Assembly: GCA_947167435.1 (NCBI GenBank)
Contig: CAMVIC010000133.1
Location: forward strand, 1 to 5,217
Reading direction: 5' to 3'
DNA: 5,217 bases
Origin: an uncultured Clostridia bacterium
GTDB taxonomy: Bacteria > Bacillota_A > Clostridia > Oscillospirales > Oscillospiraceae
Under the pieces are notes generated by a model. That model made no database searches and had not been told where the DNA came from. It was given only the letters and a program-made list of their open reading frames with translations. Made by a program: the position numbers and the translations under genes. Positions 1-5,146 of this stretch are shown here, piece after piece. Each line of letters begins with the position of its first letter. Within the stretch, counting starts at the first letter, position 1.

Positions 1-54
1 CATCTCCGCCTGGAGGCCCGCCTGCGGGAGGGCGCCTCCCTGAAACAAATATAG
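1..54 (+). CDS. C-terminal end of an upstream gene, product unknown
   Basis: Frame 1 is open from the first base to a TAG stop at 52-54, giving 17 residues that end in LEARLREGASLKQI. The codons are GC-rich like those of the operon genes, so this looks like the tail of a real protein rather than chance, though 17 codons is very little. The tail loosely resembles the end of LacI-type regulators, where a hydrophobic-R-L-x-x-x-x-S pattern is common. A LacI regulator would also be a usual neighbour of a maltodextrin transporter. That identification is speculation. No terminator with a U-tract follows it, so read-through into the region ahead of the transporter cannot be excluded. Confidence 0.45.
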   Translation, partial: HLRLEARLREGASLKQI

Positions 55-55
55 G

Positions 56-83
56 ATTTTCCGATCCCTGCGGATCTGAAAAT
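56..83. repeat. Imperfect inverted repeat just after the upstream gene
   Basis: Bases 56-61 (ATTTTC) pair with 78-83 (GAAAAT), and 63-67 (GATCC) pair with 72-76 (GGATC). There is one mismatch (62/77) and a 4-base loop (CTGC). The near-symmetry of 12-base arms could be an operator or an RNA hairpin closing the upstream message. No T-tract follows on either strand, so it is not a standard intrinsic terminator. Confidence 0.5.
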
Positions 84-137
84 ACAAGACCTCAAGGGCA
101 GCAGCGCATAATCCAAGCTGGAGCAGATTCCAAGAAA

Positions 138-225
138 ATCCGGATTCTGATAATGGCACTTTTTCGCAGGAATACTTTGTGTATTTCAAGAAAAAGTGAC
201 GAAATCAGGGCACGGATTATCCGGA
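138..225. repeat. Nested inverted repeat (potential long stem-loop) in the leader
   Basis: Several arm pairs are nested around one centre. TCCGGA (139-144) pairs with TCCGGA (220-225), and CTGAT (147-151) with ATCAG (204-208). CACTTTTTC (157-165) pairs with GAAAAAGTG (190-198), and AATAC (171-175) with GTATT (181-185), leaving the loop TTTGT (176-180). The 9-base and two 5-base arm pairs are perfect, and the internal loop between CTGAT and CACTTTTTC is symmetrical (5/5). The outermost pair is weaker because TCCGGA is itself a palindrome and the flanks are unequal (2 versus 11 bases). It could be a leader RNA structure or a DNA operator. No U-tract follows, so it is not a terminator. Confidence 0.55.
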
Positions 226-272
226 AGATGCCAAGCGTAGATTGTGCGGTGTTGCCCAAGAAAAAAATGAAA

Positions 273-279
273 AAGGAGA
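273..279 (+). promoter_or_regulatory. Ribosome binding site fixing the binding-protein start
   Basis: AAGGAGA lies 8 bases upstream of the ATG at 288. Earlier in-frame ATGs at 153 and 267 have no comparable site, and only the start at 288 places the signal peptide at the N-terminus. This site therefore decides the start. Confidence 0.85.
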
Positions 280-287
280 AATCAGCA

Positions 288-368
288 ATGAAAAAGGTAT
301 TAGCACTTGCTCTGGCGCTGGTCATGGTTTTTGCCATGGTACAGTTTGCCCCTGCCGCTTCCGCCGCC
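288..368 (+). other. Signal peptide coding region (Sec, signal peptidase I type)
   Basis: Residues 1-27 comprise two lysines, a hydrophobic core (VLALALALVMVFAMV) and an ASA-A cleavage motif near residues 24-27. No cysteine occurs at or near the cleavage site, so lipid attachment by the usual route is not expected. The exact cleavage position (after residue 26 or 27) is uncertain. Confidence 0.75.
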
Positions 369-1571
369 CAGGACGGTTCCGTCTACTGGCTCAACTTCAA
401 GCCTGAGCTGGACGAGGCTGCCCAGGCCCTGGCCGCCAAGTACACCGAGGCCACCGGCGTTCCCGTCAAGGTCGTCACCGCCGCCTCCGGTACTTACAGC
501 CAGACCCTCACCTCCGAGATGGATAAGTCCGCTGCGCCCACCCTGTTCGTCATCGGCAACCAGGCCGGTGTGAAGGACTGGGGCGAGTTTGCAATGGACC
601 TGACCGGCACCCCCATCGCCGAGGAGCTGAGCACCGACGCCTACAACCTCTATGACGAGGACGGCCGTCTGGTCTCCATCGGCTACTGCTACGAGTGCTA
701 CGGCATCATCGTCAACCCCGACCTCATCGAGAAGGCCGGCCACAGCATGGACGAGATCAAGAACTTTGAAGGCCTGAAGGCTGTCGCCGAGGACATCCAC
801 GCCCGCGCCGACGAACTGGGCTTCGATGCCTTCTCCTCCAGCGATATGGACAGTTCCTCCAGCTGGCGCTTCACCGGCCACATGATCAACCTCGAGTATG
901 TCTATGAAGAGCGCGAAGCCGGCGCCGTCTGGACCGAGTGCCCCGCAACCCTCACCGGCAACTACATGGACAACTACAAGAACCTGTTTGACCTCTGCAT
1001 CAACAACAGCCTGACCGATCCGAAGGATCTCGCCACCGGCGGCCACGATGCCGAAGCCGAGTTCAAGTCCGGCAAGGCGGCCTTCTTCGTGAACGGCTCC
1101 TGGGAGTATGCGGCTGTCTCCGCCGATGTCCCCAACGCCACCATGATCCCGTACTACTGCGGTGTGGAAGGTGAAGAGAAGGCCGGTCTGAACTGCGGCA
1201 CCGAGAACTGCTGGGCCATCAACGACACCGCTTCCGACGCCGACAAGCAGGCCACCATGGACTTCATGGTGTGGCTGGTCACCGATCCTGAGGCTTCCGC
1301 CGTCATGGTGGAGCAGCTGGGCGTCCTGCCTTACAAGCACGTTCCCGAATCCGCCAACGGCTTCCTGGCCGCTGCCGCCGCCTACTCCGACGCCGGCTGC
1401 TACGTGATGGACTGGGCCACCAACTACCAGCCCAACGTGGACGCCTACCGCGCCGCCCTGGTTTCCGCTCTGAACGCCTACAACGCCGACCAGAGCGAGG
1501 CCAACTGGGAGCTGGTCAAGACCGCTTTCGTGGATGGCTGGGCTGTCCAGTACCAGGCCGCCAACGGCTGA
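288..1571 (+). CDS. Secreted carbohydrate ABC transporter solute-binding protein (MalE/UgpB type)
   Basis: This 427-residue protein is the extracellular receptor of the sugar importer encoded with the next two genes. It would bind an oligosaccharide, probably maltodextrin judging by malQ downstream, and deliver it to the permeases. The start at 288 gives a clear signal peptide: MKK, a hydrophobic run at about 4-22, then APAASA with likely cleavage after residue 26. The mature part has the usual length and features of extracellular solute-binding proteins, including the motif GKAAFFVNGSWEYA at about 262-275 and a C-terminal helical region with LGVLPYK. Two oddities stand out. There is no lipobox cysteine, although such receptors in Gram-positive bacteria are normally lipoproteins. 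The mature chain also has eight cysteines, including CYEC at 134-137 and CGTENC at 303-308. Family assignment is firm; substrate is inference from context. Confidence 0.92.
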   Translation: MKKVLALALALVMVFAMVQFAPAASAAQDGSVYWLNFKPELDEAAQALAAKYTEATGVPVKVVTAASGTYSQTLTSEMDKSAAPTLFVIGNQAGVKDWGEFAMDLTGTPIAEELSTDAYNLYDEDGRLVSIGYCYECYGIIVNPDLIEKAGHSMDEIKNFEGLKAVAEDIHARADELGFDAFSSSDMDSSSSWRFTGHMINLEYVYEEREAGAVWTECPATLTGNYMDNYKNLFDLCINNSLTDPKDLATGGHDAEAEFKSGKAAFFVNGSWEYAAVSADVPNATMIPYYCGVEGEEKAGLNCGTENCWAINDTASDADKQATMDFMVWLVTDPEASAVMVEQLGVLPYKHVPESANGFLAAAAAYSDAGCYVMDWATNYQPNVDAYRAALVSALNAYNADQSEANWELVKTAFVDGWAVQYQAANG

Positions 1572-1588
1572 TTTCCGTAAATCGGAAA
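1572..1588 (+). repeat. Small hairpin directly after the binding-protein stop codon
   Basis: TTTCCG (1572-1577) pairs with CGGAAA (1583-1588) around a TAAAT loop. It starts on the base after the TGA stop. With six pairs and no U-tract it is not a terminator. At an mRNA 3' end or intercistronic position, such a stem could slow exonuclease decay of the upstream message; that role is inference. Confidence 0.45.
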
Positions 1589-1614
1589 AGATCCCCAATA
1601 TGTGATTTAAGCAG

Positions 1615-1649
1615 CGGGGCGGGCGAGTTCGTCCGCCCCGTTTCGTTTT
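1615..1649 (+). terminator. Intercistronic terminator-like hairpin (attenuator) between receptor and permease genes
   Basis: An 11-pair stem forms between 1615-1625 (CGGGGCGGGCG) and 1630-1640 (CGTCCGCCCCG), with one G-T wobble and an AGTT loop. It is followed by the T-rich run TTTCGTTTT (1641-1649). This has the form of an intrinsic terminator, with the U-tract interrupted by CG. The downstream permease genes lack an obvious promoter of their own, so it probably terminates only part of the transcripts. That would leave more receptor mRNA than permease mRNA, a common arrangement in binding-protein operons. Confidence 0.8.
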
Positions 1650-1655
1650 GAGAAA

Positions 1656-1661
1656 AAGGAG
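1656..1661 (+). promoter_or_regulatory. Ribosome binding site deciding a TTG start for the first permease
   Basis: AAGGAG ends at 1661. The GTG at 1661-1663 overlaps it and cannot be the start served by this site, whereas the in-frame TTG at 1670-1672 sits 8 bases downstream at ideal spacing. Confidence 0.75.
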
Positions 1662-1669
1662 TGGATCGT

Positions 1670-2557
1670 TTGAACAGGGGAATCTTCAAAAATCCTCTTC
1701 GCCGCTGGTGCTGGCTTTTCCTGGGCCCGATCACGGCAGCCTTTGCCATCGGCTTTGTCTGGCCCTTTATCCAGGGCATCTATCTTTCCTTCTGCAAATT
1801 CAAGCTGATCAGAAACGCCACATTCATCGGCCTTGGCAACTATGCCACCGCCCTGCATGACGCAAGCTTCATGCACGCCTTCTGGTACACCGCCCTCTTC
1901 GCCGTGACGAGCCTTGTGTTCATCAACGTCCTGGGCTTTGCCGCCGCCTATGCCCTGACCCAGGGCATCCGGGGCTCCAACCTGTACCGCACGGTCTTCT
2001 TCATGCCGAACCTGATCGGCGGCATCGTGCTGGGCTATATCTGGTCCATGATCTTTGACGGCATTCTCTCCCGCTACGGCACCTCCATCCTGATGGAGAC
2101 CAAATACGGCTTCTGGGGACTGATCATCCTCATGTGCTGGCAGCAGATCGGCTATATGATGATCATCTACATCGCCGGGCTTCAGGCGGTGCCGGAGGAC
2201 ATGCTGGAGGCCGCCAAGATCGACGGCGCCACCAAGGCGCAGACCCTCTTCCGGGTGACCATCCCCAACGTGATGCCCTCCATCACCATCTGCACCTTCC
2301 TGAGCCTGACCAACGGCTTCAAGCTCTTCGACCAGAACCTGGCCCTGACCGGCGGCCAGCCCTTCATCATTCAGCCGGACGGCTCCTCCATCAAGACCAC
2401 CGAGATGCTGGCGCTGAACATCTATAACACCTTCTACAGCTCCAACTCCGCGTCCAAGGGCGTGGCCCAGGCGAAGGCCGTGCTCTTCTTCATCCTGGTG
2501 GCGGGCATCGGCCTTGCCCAGCTCGCCTACACCCGCAAGAGGGAGGTGCAGCAGTAA
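1670..2557 (+). CDS. Carbohydrate ABC transporter permease, MalF type
   Basis: This 295-residue inner-membrane protein is one of the two channel subunits of the sugar importer. I count six hydrophobic segments, at about residues 14-36, 68-95, 108-130, 148-170, 200-220 and 265-285, the standard core of short MalF/UgpA-type permeases (binding-protein-dependent transport inner membrane component). The EAA loop, which docks with the ATPase, is clear: EAAKIDG at 180-186 continuing to IP at 198-199. The start is most likely TTG at 1670 because of the ribosome site at 1656-1661; the longer GTG start at 1661 would add three residues. The stop overlaps the next start (TAATG, one shared base), indicating translational coupling and a heterodimeric channel. 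The MalF assignment is by family and gene order, and the transported sugar is inferred from malQ. Confidence 0.93.
   Translation: MNRGIFKNPLRRWCWLFLGPITAAFAIGFVWPFIQGIYLSFCKFKLIRNATFIGLGNYATALHDASFMHAFWYTALFAVTSLVFINVLGFAAAYALTQGIRGSNLYRTVFFMPNLIGGIVLGYIWSMIFDGILSRYGTSILMETKYGFWGLIILMCWQQIGYMMIIYIAGLQAVPEDMLEAAKIDGATKAQTLFRVTIPNVMPSITICTFLSLTNGFKLFDQNLALTGGQPFIIQPDGSSIKTTEMLALNIYNTFYSSNSASKGVAQAKAVLFFILVAGIGLAQLAYTRKREVQQ
2542..2548 (+). promoter_or_regulatory. Ribosome binding site of the second permease, inside the first
   Basis: GGAGGTG lies within the last codons of the first permease gene, 8 bases before the ATG at 2557. With the TAATG overlap, this supports coupled translation of the two channel subunits. 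Confidence 0.8.
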
Positions 2558-3417
2558 TGGACAAACAGCAGACCCTGACCGCCGAGCGCCGCCGGAAGAC
2601 CATCCTGTCCGTGGTGCTGGCCGTTATCTGCATCATCTATGTGCTGCCGGTGCTGACCGTGGTCATCAACTCCTTCAAGGTCAACACCTTCGTCAAGACC
2701 GACACCTTTGCCATCCCCACCGGAGAGATGTGGGCGGGCTTTTCCAACTTCATCAAGGGCATGACCTTCGGCAACTATCCCTTCTGGAAGAGCGTGGCCT
2801 ACAGCGCGCTCATCACCGTCAGCTCCACCGTGCTGATCCTGCTCTTCACCTCCATGGCCGCCTGGTACATCGCCCGGGTCAACTCCCTTGCCTGCAAGGT
2901 GATTTACTATCTGTGCGTGTTCTCCATGGTGGTGCCCTTCCAGATGGTCATGTTCACCCTGTCCAAGACCGCGGACAATCTGCACCTGAACACCCCCTGG
3001 ACCATCCCCGTGGTGTATCTGGGCTTCGGCGCGGGCCTGTCCATCTTCATGTTCGTGGGCTTTGTCAAGTCCATCCCTCTGGAGATTGAGGAGGCCGCCT
3101 CCATCGACGGCTGCGGCCCGGTCCGCACCTTCTTCTCCGTGGTCTTCCCCATGCTCAAGCCCACCATGATTTCCGTGGGCATCCTGGAGATCATGTGGGT
3201 CTGGAACGACTACCTGCTGCCCTATCTGGTGCTGGACATCAACGAATACCGCACCATCCCCATCCACATCCAGTATCTGAAAGGCAGCTACGGCACCGTG
3301 GACCTGGGCGCTACCATGGCCCTGATCCTGCTGAGCATCATTCCGGTGATCATCTTCTACCTGATCTGCCAGAAGCACATCATCAAGGGCGTTGCCGCAG
3401 GCGCGGTAAAGGGATAA
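2557..3417 (+). CDS. Carbohydrate ABC transporter permease, MalG type
   Basis: This 286-residue membrane protein is the partner channel subunit. It has about six hydrophobic segments, at roughly 17-39, 75-98, 107-129, 143-168, 195-220 and 250-275, and the typical MalG/AraQ N-terminus of a short basic tail followed by a first helix. The EAA loop reads EAASIDG at 179-185 and ends with FP at 197-198. The length (usually about 275-290) and the position directly after a MalF-type gene fit the family. The start at 2557 shares one base with the preceding stop and has a strong ribosome site. No ATPase gene follows, so the complex presumably uses a shared MsmX/MalK-like ATPase encoded elsewhere (inference from family practice in Firmicutes). 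Confidence 0.93.
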   Translation: MDKQQTLTAERRRKTILSVVLAVICIIYVLPVLTVVINSFKVNTFVKTDTFAIPTGEMWAGFSNFIKGMTFGNYPFWKSVAYSALITVSSTVLILLFTSMAAWYIARVNSLACKVIYYLCVFSMVVPFQMVMFTLSKTADNLHLNTPWTIPVVYLGFGAGLSIFMFVGFVKSIPLEIEEAASIDGCGPVRTFFSVVFPMLKPTMISVGILEIMWVWNDYLLPYLVLDINEYRTIPIHIQYLKGSYGTVDLGATMALILLSIIPVIIFYLICQKHIIKGVAAGAVKG

Positions 3418-3488
3418 ACCTACTATTTAATAAAAGCAAATTAATAGAATCTTGCGCGGACGGCATTCCGTCCCCATAGGAAAAGAGT
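3418..3488 (+). other. Intergenic leader of malQ with AT-rich segment and GC hairpin
   Basis: The first half (3421-3450) is strongly AT-rich and contains TAGAAT at 3445-3450, which resembles a -10 element, but I see no matching -35. The second half holds a stem, GGACGG (3458-3463) with CCGTCC (3468-3473), around a CATT loop. This stem ends five bases before the AGGA ribosome site (3478-3481). No U-tract follows, so it is not a terminator. It may adjust malQ translation or mark an internal processing or promoter region; both are speculative. Confidence 0.5.
3478..3481 (+). promoter_or_regulatory. Ribosome binding site of malQ, start ambiguous
   Basis: AGGA at 3478-3481 is spaced 7 bases from GTG (3489) but 16 from ATG (3498). 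A weaker AAGAG (3483-3487) is 10 bases from the ATG. Spacing favours GTG, while start-codon preference favours ATG; the difference is three residues. Confidence 0.5.
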
Positions 3489-4973
3489 GTGATTGTTATG
3501 GACCGCAGCAGCGGAATATTAATGGCCATGAGCTCACTGCCCTCCGACTACGGCATCGGCACCATGGGCAAATGCGCCCGGCAGTTTGTGGATTTTCTCA
3601 AGGCGGCCGGACAGAAATACTGGCAGCTTCTGCCCCTGGGCCCCACCAGCTATGGGGACAGCCCCTATCAGTCCTTCTCCACCTTCGCCGGCAACCCCTA
3701 TTACATCGACCTGGACCAGCTGGTGAAGGACGGGCTGCTGAAAAAGAAGGAGCTGGAGGGCGACTGGGGCGGTGACGCGGGCCGCGTGGACTACGGCAGG
3801 CTCTATGAGCGCCGCTATCCGGTGCTGCGCCTGGCCTATGAGCGGGGCAGGGAAGCGCTTTATCCGGCGATGGACGTCTTCCGGCGGGAGAATCCCTGGG
3901 TGGAGGACTATGCCCTCTTCATGGCGGTGAAGCGCCATTTCGGCATGCGCTGCTGGACCGACTGGCCCGACGAGGGCATCCGCCTGCACCGGCCGGAGGC
4001 CGTGCGGGAATACGGCGAAAAGCTGAAGGACGAGGTGGACTTCTGGGTCTTTCTCCAGGTCGTCTTCTTCCGTCAGTGGGAGGCCCTGCGGGCCTATGCC
4101 CACGAGCGGGGCGTGCAGTTTATCGGGGATATCCCCATCTACGTGGCGCTGGACTCCGCCGACGTGTGGAGCGAGCCCAAATACTTCCAGCTGGACAGCG
4201 AGAACCTGCCCACTCAGGTGGCCGGCTGCCCGCCGGACGCCTTCACCGAGGACGGCCAGCTCTGGGGCAACCCCCTCTATGACTGGGACGCCATGCGCGC
4301 CGACGGCTACGGCTGGTGGATCCGCCGCATCGACGGGGCGAAAAAGCTGTACGACGTGCTGCGCATCGACCACTTCCGCGGCCTGGAGAGCTATTGGTCC
4401 GTCCCCTACGGCGACGCCACCGCCCGCGGCGGCCAGTGGAAGCCCGGCCCGGGCATGGGCCTGGTGGGCGTGCTGCGTTCCTGGTTCAGCGACCTGCCCT
4501 TTATCGCGGAGGACCTGGGCTATCAGACCCCGGAGGTCAAAAAGCTTCTGGCAGACTCCGGCCTGCCCGGCATGAAGATTCTGCAGTTCGCCTTTGACGC
4601 CCACGGGGATTCGGACTATCTGCCCCATCTGTGCGAGCCCAACAGCGTCTGCTACATCGGCACCCACGACAACGAGACGGTGAAGGGCTGGCTGAAGGTC
4701 ACCGGCCGGGCGGACCGGGACTTTGCCCGCCGCTATATGCACATCACCGACGACGAGGGCTGGAACTGGGGCATGATCCGCGCCGGCATGGCCACCCCCT
4801 CCCGGCTCTTCGTGGTGCAGATGCAGGACGTGCTGGAGCTGGGCAAAGAGGCCCGGATGAACACCCCCGGCAAGGCCAGCGGCAACTGGCAGTGGCGGAT
4901 GCAGCCCGGCGCCCTGGACAAGGCCCTGGCCAAAAAGCTCCTGCTCTATACCAAAACCTATCGCAGAGCCTGA
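3489..4973 (+). CDS. malQ: 4-alpha-glucanotransferase (amylomaltase, GH77)
   Basis: MalQ is a cytoplasmic enzyme that transfers alpha-1,4-glucan segments between maltodextrins, releasing glucose and making longer chains for phosphorylase or amylase action. The 494-residue length is normal for bacterial amylomaltases. The N-terminal signature SSGILMAMSSLPSDYGIG and the block GDSPYQSFSTFAGNPY (56-71) are typical. The loop GCPPDAF...GQLWGNPLYDW spans 246-266. All three GH77 catalytic residues are present: nucleophile D294 in RIDHFRG, acid/base E341 in IAEDLG, and D394 in GTHDNET. The gene follows the transporter by 71 bases on the same strand and ends at a strong terminator, so it is probably the last operon gene, pointing to maltodextrin as the substrate. 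The start is uncertain: GTG at 3489 has AGGA seven bases upstream, while ATG at 3498 would remove three residues. Confidence 0.96.
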   Translation: MIVMDRSSGILMAMSSLPSDYGIGTMGKCARQFVDFLKAAGQKYWQLLPLGPTSYGDSPYQSFSTFAGNPYYIDLDQLVKDGLLKKKELEGDWGGDAGRVDYGRLYERRYPVLRLAYERGREALYPAMDVFRRENPWVEDYALFMAVKRHFGMRCWTDWPDEGIRLHRPEAVREYGEKLKDEVDFWVFLQVVFFRQWEALRAYAHERGVQFIGDIPIYVALDSADVWSEPKYFQLDSENLPTQVAGCPPDAFTEDGQLWGNPLYDWDAMRADGYGWWIRRIDGAKKLYDVLRIDHFRGLESYWSVPYGDATARGGQWKPGPGMGLVGVLRSWFSDLPFIAEDLGYQTPEVKKLLADSGLPGMKILQFAFDAHGDSDYLPHLCEPNSVCYIGTHDNETVKGWLKVTGRADRDFARRYMHITDDEGWNWGMIRAGMATPSRLFVVQMQDVLELGKEARMNTPGKASGNWQWRMQPGALDKALAKKLLLYTKTYRRA

Positions 4974-4986
4974 CAAAGCAAAAAAA

Positions 4987-5011
4987 CCGAGGCAATCCGC
5001 CTCGGCTTTTT
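4987..5011. terminator. Intrinsic terminator after malQ, probably bidirectional
   Basis: CCGAGGC (4987-4993) pairs with GCCTCGG (4999-5005) around AATCC. It is followed on the + strand by CTTTTT (5006-5011), 13 bases after the malQ stop. On the - strand the same stem is followed by six T (complement of 4981-4986), so it could also stop transcription of the convergent gene at the right edge. Confidence 0.88.
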
Positions 5012-5021
5012 GCGTTCGCAT

Positions 5022-5049
5022 AGCCTTCTCCTCCAGGAGAAGGCTTTTT
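5022..5049 (+). terminator. Second, tandem intrinsic terminator
   Basis: AGCCTTCTCC (5022-5031) pairs perfectly with GGAGAAGGCT (5036-5045) around a TCCA loop, followed by T to 5049. It lies 16 bases after the first stem and acts on the + strand only, since the - strand side has no T-tract. It is a back-up for the malQ terminator. Confidence 0.88.
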
Positions 5050-5122
5050 CGTCGCCTACCAATTCATAACTTTTCCATTTTTGGGCTTGGCTTTTAATAG
5101 TTAGTCTACAGCGTTTCCTGCG

Positions 5123-5137
5123 TTTTGAGACAGCCTC
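5123..5137. repeat. Solitary half of a possible inverted repeat (IS-end-like)
   Basis: TTTTGAGACAGCCTC (followed by TTT) resembles, from memory, one arm of inverted repeats found at insertion-sequence ends or in terminators of Firmicutes. The matching arm GAGGCTGTCTCAAAA is not present on the same strand in this window, so it stands alone. The region 5050-5146 otherwise shows no gene. Confidence 0.25.
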
Positions 5138-5146
5138 TTTGTTTGC

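Larger units (their letters stand above)
55..287 (+). other. Non-coding leader/promoter region of the transporter operon
   Basis: This 233-base stretch separates the upstream stop from the binding-protein start and is clearly more AT-rich than the genes. It should contain the operon promoter. The best -10-like hexamers I see are CATAAT (107-112) and GATAAT (149-154), but neither has a convincing TTGACA-like -35 at 16-18 bases. I see no good CcpA cre site. It contains the inverted repeats at 56-83 and 138-225. A reading frame in phase with the downstream gene runs from an ATG at 153, but it lacks a ribosome site, crosses the repeats and encodes a basic, unremarkable stretch. I treat it as untranslated. 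Confidence 0.6.

Noticed and set aside
107..154. Sigma-A type promoter using CATAAT (107-112) or GATAAT (149-154)
   Set aside because: No convincing -35 element at correct spacing for either; TTCCAA at 128-133 is only 15 bases from the second. Mentioned but not annotated.
153..287. N-terminal extension of the binding protein from an upstream ATG
   Set aside because: It lacks a ribosome site, crosses the inverted repeats and would bury the signal peptide; AAGGAGA before 288 marks the real start.
55..287. CcpA (cre) catabolite-control site or known riboswitch
   Set aside because: I could not find a good cre match with the central CG, nor the conserved core of any riboswitch class I know.
300..1598. 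Long - strand open frame (432 codons) opposite the binding-protein gene
   Set aside because: It is a shadow of GC-biased codons on the other strand: rich in G, V, A, H and D, no recognisable domain, and no ribosome site. The + strand frame has a signal peptide and family motifs.
2527..3378. - strand open frame opposite the second permease
   Set aside because: Low-complexity H/G/D-rich translation typical of an antisense shadow; the + strand has a clear permease with an EAA loop.
3534..5021. Long - strand open frame (495 codons) opposite malQ
   Set aside because: Same codon-bias shadow effect. It runs through the terminator region and has no recognisable motif, while malQ has all its catalytic residues.
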